Source of the DNA: Symsagittifera roscoffensis
Taxonomy: Eukaryota > Xenacoelomorpha > Acoela > Convolutidae
Direction of reading: 5' to 3'
DNA: 64,000 nt
Assembly (NCBI RefSeq): GCF_963678635.1
Contig: NC_087067.1
Span: forward strand, 28,520,995 to 28,584,994
Shown: positions 1 through 9,700 of the stretch, one piece after another
How positions within the stretch are numbered: the first letter of the stretch is position 1
How the letters are laid out: the number at the start of each line of letters is the position of its first letter
Notes under the pieces: generated by a model
Told to the model about the DNA's origin: nothing
The model's input: only the letters and a program-made list of their open reading frames with translations
Database searches by the model: none
Translations under genes and position numbers: made by a program

Positions 1-498
1 TTCAATAGTCTCCGAGGTCTGAATCTCCATCTCACTCATCTTGATTCCCTTCAGTGGAGGAGCAACCGTTGGAGAATCGGCTGAGTGTGACGGATCGGGT
101 GCATCACGTGATCGTTTTGCTGCGATCAGAGGCTGCACTGGTCGGACAGGTAAGGGCATCTCACCTAACCGATGATCCCTCTGCTTCCCTAGTCCCGGCT
201 CACGAGCCAAGTCCTGGCCAGACATTTCTTTCGCGCCGCCATCTCATCAGTCGGTTTCGGCCTCTCTCGGCGGTCCCGGACTCGCCGTAGGCCAACATTA
301 AGACAACTTCCGAGGGACGATACCCACAAACTCCTCTTCCCATTGCATTGAAGAGTGCGACGGTGAACATCGCCAACTCCGGGTCTTCTAGTGTAAAATT
401 GCAATCCACCAGGCGTTGTTATATCTCGTCTAGAGTCATTCCTAGGCTCGCTGAGATGAAATCCATCAAATTGTTCGTGTCACTCATCTTTTTTCGTG
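1..498 (-). pseudogene. Gag-like N-terminus of a second retroelement, cut by the window edge
   Basis: Reading leftward from an ATG near 496, the minus strand gives a gag-like amino end beginning MSDTNNLMDFISASLGM. An in-frame TAA at about codon 23 interrupts it, and the same frame then stays open to a TGA at 200-202. Past this stop a neighbouring frame stays open to position 1, so at least one frameshift is present. The stretch is markedly more GC-rich than the surrounding DNA. It differs from the gag start of the main element at 9.7 kb, so it is either another family member or the missing gag end of a rearranged copy. The assignment rests on position behind an LTR-like spacer and on composition; no catalytic motif is available. 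The real 3' part lies outside the window. Confidence 0.45.
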
Positions 499-1518
499 TA
501 CGTCTTGTCGTACTCTTCTGGTTGTTTAAAGTCAGTAAACAAAGTTGGATCAATCAAGATCTAAAAAACAAGTCACGACTTAGAACCATCATTTCAAGCA
601 GTTCCTTTTCTGGGATAAAACATCATTCACATCTTTTTAAAACAATTCAATGAAACTCTTTTTTGTTCTTGATTTGAAAGCTAACACCCAGGTGGATCAT
701 CCATCTGCGATCTTGTCAAGATAGCACAATTGAGTGGTGTCACCTTTTGCACCAGGAGTGTTCCAGGCTTCCATGACATAAACATCTCGTAAGGCATAAC
801 TTAACAATAACATAACTCAATAAAAAAAATACCACACATCAACACTATCACATAACAACCTAATCCCTAATGGTTAGCCTAAAACCTAAACCTAGTGCCT
901 AAAAACAAACCTGACAAAGACTACTTAACACCTAATGTAGCTCTAGCATAAGCTCAAATATTTTTTTTTATGTAAGTAGACCTCTATGTCCCTTTCTGAA
1001 AATATTATATGTACGAAGGCGTACAGCTCTCTCAGATGCGGTTTTCCCCTTTTTTAATTTGAATCATATACTGGTAAAGAGAGAGAGAGGTCACTCCTCT
1101 CTCAACCAGGAAATCCCTGAGTCTAGTTTAGACCAGCACCAAGTTTTCTGGATTCACGAGTTGTCTATCAGTGGCCTTTGTTACCAGGAAACATAAATAT
1201 TCCCTGGTATCTGTGATGCAACAGGGGGCAGCGCTATCATCCCTCCTACACCAGGCCTCTGTTTCCACAAAAACTCGATACTGTTGTAATTTCTTTTAAA
1301 CTCGGCCGCCAATGCTGTCTTAAAGCTTACATCCGCAGTTATCGCTATAGCGCTCGTACGTTCCGTGAGAATGAAATCACTGTCCGTGACAACGACAGTG
1401 TTTGCATAGTGGTTTGCTAGATCAAAATAAGATTCAAAAACTTGTCCGAATGGTGGTTTTTTTTAGCATTTTTGCCATCCGTTTCCAGCTCTCCGGTTTC
1501 CCCCGCCGATTTTAGTTT
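499..1518 (-). repeat. Non-coding spacer between two retroelement bodies; candidate LTR plus leader
   Basis: No convincing frame. The stretch begins just after the integrase frame ends (about 1519) and ends just before the second gag-like start (about 496), where a 3' LTR, or an LTR shared by two tandem elements, would sit. On the minus strand a purine-rich stretch, GGGGAGTGGGGG at about 1550, resembles a polypurine tract. A TGGTGCAAAAGGTGACACC segment at about 736-754 has the TGG start of a primer-binding site. I found no matching second LTR copy beyond 9.7 kb, so the LTR call is inference. A GA-rich simple repeat lies at about 1078-1092. Confidence 0.35.
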
Positions 1519-2310
1519 TTAATCATCAGATTTTTGGTGTGGGTGAGTCCTACCCCCACTCCCCGGACAAAAATATCCATCGACGTCCCCGTCGATCGCC
1601 CAAAATTGAGCAGATCGAGATTGGATTCTGGAACGCGTAAAGGACCATCTGGAGCGACCCAGTTGGACTCGGTATTGTCCTGACTGATGTACTTGATGCT
1701 GTTTTGGTCGACCCTTTGAATAGTCTAGATGGTCTCTTTCATTCAACTCGCAGGCAGGATCCACTATCAAACAGTCTTCCTCATTCATGTCAGCTGGGAT
1801 ATACCAGTCTTCTAATGAGTCATTGCGTGGCTTGATGTTTTTGTAATGAGCCGATCTTCCGGTGCTCAATCGATAAAAACGACCTCTGTCGTGTACTTCA
1901 GTTATTTGGAATGGACCACGCCATTTTTTCATCAATGTTTTGGTTCCTTTTGATGGAACTACATCCTGAAACACCCAGACATAATCCCCGACCGAGTAAG
2001 CTTTTGCATCCGCAGTCCTTTCATCAATTTTCCTTTTTTGTCTGATTTGCGCCTGTTGCGTGTTCCTCCTGCATAAATCGTTGAGGTCCTGCTGCCTTCT
2101 GATCTCAGGGTAGAAGAATGCTAATGGAAGAGCTTTCTCGTGGCCAGTTAGCATCATATGCGGACTTATTCCCGTGGTGGATTGTTCTGTGCTATTATAA
2201 GCGCCCGTCACTTGCGCCAAGTGTCTATCCGAGTCATCCATGTATCGTGAGCAATAAACTCTCAACATGGACACCAACGTGCGTTTTTGCCTTTCAACTA
2301 GGCCAATCGT
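1519..2310 (-). pseudogene. Integrase C-terminal part, gypsy pol
   Basis: The open frame continues the integrase after a frame change near 2300. It begins with a GLVERQ segment (about 2290-2310) that should hold the catalytic Glu of the DDE triad. It then runs through a region rich in K/R and Q to a GPF-type module (KKWRGPFQITEVHDRGRFYR) and an HYKNIKPRN motif, both typical of the C-terminal GPY/F domain of Ty3/gypsy integrases. The last roughly 60 residues are low-complexity and basic and may be out of the ancestral frame. In an active element this protein would insert the cDNA into chromosomal DNA. Here it is separated from its own core by a frameshift. Confidence 0.85.
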
Positions 2311-2882
2311 TTGTGGTTCGAGTGGGCCTGTACCACCTGCGACCTCTTCATTAACTCCCTCGTGAGATCACTCACGAATGCTTTGCCATTGTCGGATTGG
2401 AATGTGATGGGGCAGCCGTGTCGCGCTATCCATACATTTACCAAGTGATCGCACGTTTCTTCCGCTGATGCTGTCATGCAGGGTGCTGCCTCTGCGTACT
2501 TGGTGAAATGATCAATCATTACCAGCACTTGATTGTAGCCCGTGGCTGTCATGCATATCTTCTGATGATCAATTTGCACCACCTTGTTGAATCCTGATGA
2601 CTCTATTGAGTGCAGGGGAAACCTCAATTTCCTGGGGTCCTTCGCCTGTTGACACGATAAGCATGCAGAGATCCACTTTTCACATGCCTTCTTCAAACCA
2701 GACAATTCGAACCGTTTCTGTATCTTATTGTACACTTTTTCCACGCCTTGATGGCCCATCTGATCATATAAGAGAAAGAGCAATTCGGTTTGATACAACT
2801 GCGGTAACACTATCGACTTATATTTGTAAAGGATTTTGTCCTCTTCCTTGTGTTTACAGGCCACGATCCCGTCTTTGTTCAA
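2298..2882 (-). pseudogene. Integrase zinc-binding domain and catalytic core, gypsy pol
   Basis: The open frame of 194 residues has an H2C2-like zinc-binding segment (MGHQG near residue 43, CLSCQQAKD near 75). An RNase H-fold core follows, with catalytic Asp residues in VQIDHQK (about 105) and FQSDNGKAF (about 164). The third acidic residue falls just downstream in another frame. Family knowledge: these residues coordinate the metals for strand transfer. The frame ends abruptly in a basic tail, QAHSNHKRLA, where the frameshift occurs. Upstream coding sequence to about 2980 is in other frames. Confidence 0.9.
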
Positions 2883-3986
2883 GTACTACAAATCCTTTCT
2901 TTTCAGATAAAATTGCTTCAAGATCTTATAGCTGTCCTCATCTAGATATCCTTAGTCAGGTGCTCCGTTCTTGATCCATCTCTTTAGATTGCTCGTCATT
3001 CTATCATTTCGTTTAGCCCTTAAGAGATCCGACAGCCGGTACTTGGCTTTCAGATACGTCTTCACCACGTGTAATTGTCCGCTTATTATTTCCGCGGCAT
3101 GGGCATCATCCATCAACTTGAAGCACCAGATCTTTTTTTCAAGGGTGTTGCCTCCTGCTTTGATGGTTCCAGGTTGGCATGGATGACCGTAGCATACGGA
3201 AGTAATATGTTCGGACGTTTCGACACAGCTATCAACTCAAGCTCATCTGCAGCATTATCCCTCCTCTACAGTGCCCTCCTCATCGGTGTTATACCTGTCT
3301 CTGTCCGTGTCCTGATGCATTTCCCGATCCAACTCGCGCTATTTCCATTCCACTAGCAAGGAATGAATTGCAATCTCCGATACATCAGAATTGGAAGTAG
3401 TTTCCGACGTGTTCTCCCAGGGCTGAGTCCTGGAGTCATCACTCGAGCCGATGGATTCCACATCATTAAATTCCAACTTGTCTGTGATGTTTCTCGACTC
3501 CCCGGACAAAATTATGTCCATTGGTCGCTTTTAATTCGACTCCCCAGACAATGTCTCGTCCCCAGATGAGCATTCCGAGCACGGCTCGTACTCTTCTTTT
3601 GCCTTTGTGAATTGAACTTTTCTCGTCACGCTGGATTTTGACTTGACCCTGACTTCCTCAATGGTTTGGACCTTAATTGCTTCCTATGTTCCGTGTACGA
3701 AGTCCTCAACAAGACATCCTTCGGCATCGAGTTCACTAGCTGGTTCACTATCGACCGGCAGTCCTGTACACTATCCCGACTCTGGATGCTTACCGGCCTT
3801 TTCTCCGTGCTTTCAGTGATGGTCAACCGCTGCATGGTCTCCATCCACTCATGATCATGCCGTTCAACCTCTCTATTTAGCAGTTCACGGAGTTTCAACA
3901 TGACATCCGGTGCCACATTCGCCGTCTTGTTCAGTAGGGCTATGCTGTTGATACCCAGCCTGGTCAGATCTCGTCTAACAAGGTTT
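2883..3986 (-). pseudogene. Degenerate pol spacer between RNase H and integrase
   Basis: Between the RNase H side and the integrase the minus strand shows only short broken frames. One, at 3626-3916, has a charged peptide starting MAPDVMLKLRELLNREVERH, which looks like authentic spacer or tether sequence. Another, at 3339-3521, is Ser/Asp-rich. A TCCCC(A/G)GACAA(A/T) word recurs at about 1560, 3500 and 3541, hinting at small internal duplications. No enzymatic motif is visible. Gypsy elements of this type have a long connecting region here, so the position is right, but decay is strong. Confidence 0.55.
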
Positions 3987-4292
3987 TCATCGAGCTAGCA
4001 AATCCAATGGAACCGGATCACCTTTCTCAAACAATTTTATCTCAGCAACCGTCTTCACTGGAAGTTCAGGTTTTCCTGGTATAGGGTGCCCAGACTTGTC
4101 AAGCCACCTGGTAAGTGGCAGTTTGTTGTACGTCTCCTTCTTCAGGAATGAAAACCCATCTTTGATTTCTACTTTATTGGCCTGCTTGTCAAGCCACTTG
4201 TCAAGCCACCTGGTGAGTGGCAGTTTGTTATACGTCTCCTTGTTCAGGAATGAAAATCCATCTTGGATTTCTACTTTATTGGCCTGCTTCAC
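3987..4292 (-). pseudogene. Post-RNase H segment with an internal tandem duplication
   Basis: This 101-aa frame has a DGFSFL-KETYNKLPLTRWLD segment twice in succession. The DNA repeats are at about 4096-4184 and 4198-4287, with a shorter TGTCAAGCCAC repeat between them. Related gypsy pol proteins usually carry this segment once, just after RNase H and before integrase, followed by a SGHPIPG stretch that is also present here. The duplication is in frame, roughly 100 bp, and slightly diverged. It is probably replication slippage after insertion. Confidence 0.8.
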
Positions 4293-4488
4293 CTCTAATC
4301 GCTCGTAAAATTCGTCTTTTTACTGAGGCTATCGGCATTCTGGTGCTTGTCACGGATTCGATGCTCTATAATCATGTGGTATCCATCCAGGCGCACAATT
4401 CAACGACAAATATAGCTTCGGTCCATTGAATAGGTTTTCAGCCAGCCAAGAGCACGATTGTCCACACGCAACTTGAAGGGAGCACTCC

Positions 4489-4707
4489 CTAAGTAGGCTC
4501 TGAATTTTCCACTAAAGTGATCACTGGAAATATCTCCGCTTTTGATGCACCGTACTTCAATTCAGTGTCGTTCAGGACCTTACTTCCATAGGCTATTGGT
4601 CGGAGAACGGTTCTCCCGTTCCACTCTTGTTCTTGGTGAAGTATGCCCGATCTCGCAACCACTGATGCGTTCGTGTCTAACATGAACATCCCCTTTTCTG
4701 TCGGCAT
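4489..4707 (-). pseudogene. RNase H domain, gypsy pol
   Basis: The frame opens with GMFMLDTNASVVARSGILHQ. It keeps the first catalytic Asp of retroelement RNase H, and the D-T/A-S context with the following glycine and leucine is characteristic. The segment RPIAYGSKVLNDTELKYGAS matches the strand carrying the conserved substrate-contacting residues. The domain degrades the RNA strand of the RNA-DNA hybrid during reverse transcription. The frame is lost after about 70 residues. The remainder, at about 4292-4488, is present only as a decayed sequence. Confidence 0.85.
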
Positions 4708-5660
4708 GCCGAGGACATGAGCCTCGCAAAGTTTGCGCTAAATATTCTCAAAGAAGACCTGAGCCTCGTCAGTCCAGCTGAATTTCTTGCCTTTATTTCG
4801 CGTCAGTTTCTGCATGGGGTATATTTTGTCAGCATACCCTTTGATAAACTCTCGGTAGTAGTTAGCGAATCAGAGGAAGCTCATCAATTGCGTGTCGGTC
4901 TTCGATTCTTTCCATGTTAACGCCGCTTCAACCACTTCGGGATCTGGTCTGACCCCATGTTTATCTACAAGGCGGCCCAGACACTTGATTGAGTTTCTCA
5001 AGATTTCGCACTTTGAGGATTTGCACTTCAGACCCGCTTGTTTTATGCAACTAAAGACCTCATCTAGTCTCCTTATATGGTCCTCTAGCGTTAGTATTGC
5101 GATGATCACGTCATCAATATAATACATTATGAGGATGCCATACTTTTTAGTTACATTCGTGAGTGCCTGAGCCATCAATCGTTGGAACGTGGCCGTAGCA
5201 TTGCATAGTCCAAACGGCATTCTTTTCCAGTGGTAAAGCCTCAGTTCGCACGCAAAGCCTGTCTTCTTTCGAAAGTGTTTTCTGAGGGGCACTTGCCAGA
5301 ACGCAGAGCCCAAATCCAGCATCGTGAAGAATTTTGCATCTCCTAACTTGGAGAGGCTCTCGTCGAAGCGGGGAATTGGGTATGAGTCCTTTATCGTTAC
5401 TGCAGTCAGGTAGCGGAAATCACAACAAAATCTAAGTTTTCCCCTTTCTTTTTTACCATTTTGCCATGATCACGCCGCACGCCCACGGGGACTTCGACGG
5501 TTCGATCATGTCATAATCCATTAACATTTCAATTTCTTTTCTGCATGCTTCTGTTTTATGTGGGGTAATTCTCCTTGCCCTTCCATATGAGGTACCGAGC
5601 CCTCTTCTATTTCAATCTCATGTTCTACAAAATTGCAGCAACCTATATTGGCCTTATGCC
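4708..5660 (-). pseudogene. Reverse transcriptase, gypsy pol
   Basis: The best-preserved frame is 4870-5322 (150 aa). It shows polymerase motif A (LDLGSAFWQVPL, residue 3), motif B (FGLCNATATFQ, residues 37-47) and motif C (MYYIDDVII, with catalytic Asp residues at 70-71), then a primer-grip and thumb region ending GVRPDPEVVEAALTWKESK. The finger region (about 5323-5660) is upstream in other frames, with recognisable acidic and GG-containing segments. RT copies the element RNA into DNA. The motifs are intact, but flanking frames are broken, so no full enzyme can be made. Confidence 0.93.
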
Positions 5661-6220
5661 TCAAAAAACGTCCGTGTTCCAATTTAACACCGCTCTTAGT
5701 GAGTCCAGTTCCTTATCCGATATTTTGCCTTTTAGATGATCTATCTCAGGTAGGACTGGCTTCGCTGCTAATTCTGTTTCTGTCGGTGTCTCAGGGGTAT
5801 TTGAACATCTAGACAGCCTATCGTCTGTCCCTGATTTCATTGAAAACACTTTTTTAGAAGATTTCATTTCAATTATCCTCTTTAATATGCTTGGTTGGCA
5901 TGCCAGGGACACCTAGTAACGTCAAATTTCTTAAAGTTCTCCACACTCTGATAGTCTGTACTCAGAGGCAATGTTTAGCCACGCTTCCTTCCTCGTTGTA
6001 TCGTCACCGTGGTTGCCTCTGTGTTCAACAACACACTCACACACAGTCCGCTCTGAGTGAGTAAGAAGCTTCTTCCTAAAATAGCTGAGCTTTTATTGTT
6101 TGGATTTGGAACCAGACACACATCTCTGTTGTTGCTAAGCTCAATTTGGTTCCTCGTCCTAAATGTCGGTATCACAGCCTTACCTTCAAACCTAACCTTC
6201 CTATCTAGGAAAATTGGCAT
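5661..6220 (-). pseudogene. Pol linker between protease and reverse transcriptase
   Basis: Two frames occur. The 5975-6220 frame includes KSSAILGRSFLLTQSG, resembling a protease/linker boundary segment. The 5661-5912 frame ends ISDKELDSLRAVLNWNTDVF, a typical acidic pre-RT helix of Ty3/gypsy polyproteins (S-x-x-E-x-x-x-L-x-x-V-L-x-x-x-x-D-V-F). No catalytic residues are expected here. A frame break between the two separates protease from RT. Confidence 0.7.
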
Positions 6221-6234
6221 TTTTGCTTGGTTAA

Positions 6235-6852
6235 TCAGGATTTCTTATACTTCCTATCAGGGTCCTTGATTCTTATCAGCCCGTCGTTGAGGTCAATTGT
6301 GACATCGAAATTGCGCATAAAATCCTGTCCTAGGATGAACTGGTTGGACTCATCAAGAGTCTCGGCGACCAGGAAACTCATCCAGAGATGTCTCCCTCCT
6401 AGTTGCAACGAGATGATAGGGGTCCTTCCGGTCACGTATATTGCACCCTGTTTAGCCGCTGCCAATCTGATGTTAATCGAAATCAGATCCAACCTATCAA
6501 AACCCATGTCGGTCCAAGTGCTCCCAGGCATGACTCTGACCACTGCTCCGGTGTCTAATAGTCCCTTCACGGAGAGTTGTCTACCCTGCATGTCCAGTAC
6601 ATGCGCGGCCAGATCGGCTTCACAGCCTATGTGGACTGCATCTTGTTCGAGCAATGCGTTGTGTCCGATTCGTCGAACCTTAAGCTCTTGTCGACTAACA
6701 TGGGTGTGGCCTACCTGGTCAGCTGCAAAAGTCACGTGAGCTTTAGTGTAAATATTTATTACATCCACGTTCATCAAAATCGGATATGGGACATGGACTT
6801 CGATGTGATGTCCATCTACTTTTATTAGTCTTGGACTTCCTGTTGTGAGCAA
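6235..6852 (-). pseudogene. Retropepsin-like aspartic protease, gypsy pol
   Basis: This 205-residue open frame is one of the least damaged parts of the element. The active-site triad lies in GLLDTGAVVRVMPG (Asp at about residue 100), followed by a flap-side hydrophobic stretch and the C-terminal ILGQDFMRNFDVTIDL segment that packs against the active site. As known for the family, it would work as a homodimer and cleave the gag-pol polyprotein. Upstream residues include two cysteines and several histidines but no clear zinc finger. It ends near 6235, and the next frame begins after a short overlap-free gap. Confidence 0.92.
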
Positions 6853-6855
6853 CGC

Positions 6856-7502
6856 TCACACTGCCCTAGAGTCCAACTTGGAATCGTTCTTTTTCAGGTA
6901 GTCCGAGTAGATGTCTAGGTGTACTAGCGCGATCTCAGATGGCTCGCTCAAGTTCTTCGCCATTTGATGGCCCGCGACCGACAAGATTGACATTATTTTC
7001 GTCCCTTCTCTTGTCATGCCGAAGGTCTTCCCCGAGATGACATTCAACTTTAGACCCTGCTTCCTGGGTTCCTGGTTGTCCTCTTCCTTCGTCGATCTTC
7101 CCAGAATCTCAAATTTCTCGCGGCGCTCTGTATTCTCCAATTGTGACCTTACCCACTGCTCAACCTCTTTGGTGGCCATATCTTTCTGAACATTCTGTAT
7201 TGCGGTCCGTGCCGCCAGGCCATAATCCACTTTGAGCGCACCGGCTGACTCTGCCTCCAGGCTTGAAGCAATCGCCTCATCAGGTAAGGTTTTCACTTTC
7301 TTGTTTGTGACTTCTTTCTTTCGTGACCCAGCTTCTTTCATCGACTTGCGTTGACCCCCGAAACTGCCTCTTCATGGCGGGGGTGCTTCGCGTCTACTAC
7401 CGCATTCCAGAATTGAGTGCAATCCGATTTGAAAAGTCCCTCCAAGTTGCAGAAGAAGCATCTCGGTCCATATCTCATTATGAGTCCTCTCACATACTCT
7501 TC
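6856..7502 (-). pseudogene. Nucleocapsid end and gag-pol junction
   Basis: The 6856-7341 frame (161 aa) is highly charged, with KKEVTNKKVKTLPDEA near its start and an amphipathic VEQWVRSQLENTERREKFEI stretch. It is likely the basic gag-pol connector. Just upstream, at about 7430-7475, another frame reads CFFCNLEGLFKSDC. This has the spacing of a CCHC zinc knuckle (C-x2-C-x4-x-x4-C), but the histidine position is Leu. A KHPRHEEAVSGVNAS tail follows. The knuckle in gag binds genomic RNA, and this one has lost a ligand. Confidence 0.75.
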
Positions 7503-8143
7503 CTAGTCCTCATCGGTCGCATCAACGGCGTCAAGAAAGTAGCCTATTGCCTTCATGTTTTGATTGTAAACAGAACAGGCGGAACAATGGCGGTCCATCG
7601 AAGCCCAATTCGCGGATGACCTCCTCTTATCTATATCGTCACGAGGCCTATACCAACTGGAGTTCGTGCCAGTGTTTTTCCCACTGTAGTTACCGTAATT
7701 GCTGTAACGATTTTGCACCCTTGGTTTTATGAGCAAGTACTCATGCGACTTCATACGCAAATCATCGGGCGTGGGCACCTGGTCCAGCGATAGGGTTAAG
7801 TGTGTGGCCAACATGGTTTTTAGCTCGTCACTTTTTACTCCATCCGTGAACTTCGAGGCGATGGCCAAGTTTCGCGCCAATATGCTCTCGTCTGGTTTGC
7901 TCCTCTTTCTGAGTAACTCAAAGTCATCCAAAACTTGTCTATGGATTCGTCATCTCTTTGACGCCTCTTTTCAAACTTCTCCATAGCTTGATGCCCCTGT
8001 ACACCTGAGCCGAAACGATTCAGCAAGATGTCGAATATCTTGCGAGCGCTGTACCGTTCATTAGTCCTTTTCGCCATTATACATTATACCTCGAGGTTGC
8101 TTGTCAGTGCGCTTCATTCCTGTTTCTTGGAGAGATTCTCTTC
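7503..8143 (-). pseudogene. Gag capsid-like region
   Basis: Two overlapping frames, 7835-8077 and 7503-7931, are parts of one gag capsid region. The first holds SARKIFDILLNRFGSGVQGH and MEKFEKRRQRDDESIDKFW; the second holds NLAIASKFTDGVKSDELKTM and LSLDQVPTPDDLRM. This alternation of a helical R/F-rich block, a DDESIDKF-type hinge and a helix rich in L/K is characteristic of Ty3/gypsy capsid. The frames overlap by about 90 bp, showing a frameshift. Gag would assemble the cytoplasmic particle. Confidence 0.8.
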
Positions 8144-9140
8144 CTAAAAATGTAACTTCATCACCTCGATCCAGGTATCAATACAGCTATCTGATTCGTC
8201 CTTACATGACTTTGGCTTTTTGAGTGTCCTTCTTGACTTTTCTCCTCTCTCAGTTGACTTCGAGAGTTTGGTGATGAACGTTTCAAGAGATATATTCAAG
8301 GGCTCAAACATGCACTGATCTGACTTGTGGCATAATGGGCAACCGTGTCCCCGAGGTGGCATCCTCCTCCGGTGGGACTGAATTCGTCCAACCCGGCCTC
8401 GACGGCGCTGTCCTGGGTCTCTTCCTATGATTAGACTCGAAATTTGTTCTTGACCTCGACTGGGCTCCGGTACGGCTACGGGCTCCATCTCCATCAGTCG
8501 CCTGGCATGAGTCCTCTCTTGGAGAAGGACGCTTCTCCCGATTGCTTTCGTTTAAGATCTCGTCTAGCTTCCGTATCATCAGTTCAGATTTGGCATCTAA
8601 CCTTTTCTCCAGGCTGGTCATCGTATAAACATAGGTATCGTCATGAACGTTCAGCAACCGCTCGATCTCTCTCGTCATCCTAATGTCTCTTTCTTCTGAC
8701 TCCTTGGCTGCTAGAGCCAAGCGCTCTGCTAAGCATTGATCGGTGTTCCGAATCAATTGGGCCTGATTGGTTTTCGCTTGTGATTTCACACCCGCTAGCT
8801 CATCTCGCAACTTCTCTTGACCTTGCTGATACCTCTCTTCGACTCGATCTAATCTCTTGGTCATGTCCCGTCGCAACTCTTCGAGGCCTGTCTTTACAGC
8901 GGCAAACATGTCAATCAAGTAGCTAGCGGTTCCCAGCACTGGGGTAAGACCCAGAGACGATGACGTCAATTGAGGTTGCAGCCTGGTACTCGACGATGCA
9001 CCACCTTTCTGTGTGCCCATCGACATCATCAGCCTGTCGTATGTCGACGACGCTCCCATCGTTATCCTGTCTGACATTGGTCTAGTTGGCGAGTCAGACA
9101 ATCCATCAGTTCGGAGTGACTTGATGCGTTCATCGTACAT
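8144..9140 (-). pseudogene. Gag coiled-coil region
   Basis: The 278-aa frame 8304-9140 is rich in E, R, L and Q with heptad-like runs (DMTKRLDRVEERYQQGQEKL, EERDIRMTREIERLL, SLEKRLDAKSELMIRKLDEI). This indicates a long coiled coil preceding capsid. The C-terminal 80 residues turn basic and Ser/Arg-rich, and a second frame at 8144-8494 overlaps there. The coiled coil probably mediates gag multimerisation. The start Met at 9140 is not the original start, because in-frame sequence interrupted by a TAA at about 9166-9170 lies upstream. Confidence 0.75.
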
Positions 9141-9700
9141 CGTCTTGAAGCTTTTTTTCGCTTTTAAGTTAGGTTACTCCTCCCTCGGGCTTATTCTCGA
9201 CATCATCGCATTCTTGCCCTGTTTGTTTAGAGAGGATTGTTTCTTTCTCCACCTGTTGCTCTTAATCTCCGATTTGGATGTTCCCCTGAACAATAGTTCT
9301 TCTCGCGCTTCCCTATCGGAACGCTCCGAGGCCTCCTCCGTTATTTCAACTTCCTCCCATTCAAAGTCCTCGCCTGGCTCTTCCAGGTCCGCGTGATGGT
9401 GATGGTCGGGTCGGATCAGCTTTTACTCCCTCTCCTCGAAGGGTCCGTTGGTGTCTCACTCGCCGGTCCGGCCTCAGCACTTCGCCCTTCATCACCATTG
9501 AGGTTTTTCTCGCTTCCCAGAAACCGAAACCGCTCACTGAAAGACCAATTTGACCTCTAGTCGTTGCTTTGTCAGCAAAAACGTCGGAAACGCTGCTAAT
9601 CGTGGATCGGCTACGCCGTGATTAAACTTTCGCGTGATTCCCGTATTTAGCCTGGAAACCTTAGTTATATCTCCAAACGAGTTTCTACGCTGCATGTCTT
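9141..9700 (-). pseudogene. Gag N-terminal region, frame-broken
   Basis: From an ATG at about 9693-9695 a frame begins MQRRNSFGDITKVSRL and runs to a stop near 9535. Other frames then continue with Glu/Ser/Pro-rich sequence and a four-histidine run (RPDHHHHADLEEPGEDF at about 9360-9420), ending at a TAA near 9168 just before the coiled-coil frame. At least two frameshifts are needed to traverse it. The composition matches the rest of the gag, whereas sequence beyond 9700 is AT-rich, so the body ends here. Confidence 0.55.

Larger units (their letters stand above)
1519..9700 (-). mobile_element. Degenerate Ty3/gypsy LTR retrotransposon body
   Basis: From high to low coordinate the minus strand carries gag with a coiled coil, a mutated CCHC knuckle, a DTGA aspartic protease, a reverse transcriptase with a YIDD box, RNase H, and integrase with a zinc-binding domain and catalytic core. 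The order protease-RT-RNase H-integrase is diagnostic of Ty3/gypsy rather than copia. The body is split into more than ten frames by stops and frameshifts, so it is not autonomous. It is GC-richer than the rest of the window. Several domains, especially protease and RT, are still cleanly open, suggesting moderate age. Flanking LTRs are not demonstrated. Confidence 0.93.

Noticed and set aside
54-290. Plus-strand frame of 78 codons at the left edge
   Set aside because: It is antisense to the gag-like frame and has no supporting features.
736-754. Firm primer-binding site call
   Set aside because: It has a TGG start, but I could not match it to a specific tRNA 3' end, so it is mentioned only as a candidate.
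3075-3356. Plus-strand frames across the gypsy body (also 6227-6739, 7323-7619, 9013-9396)
   Set aside because: They are shadows antisense to recognisable gag-pol domains.
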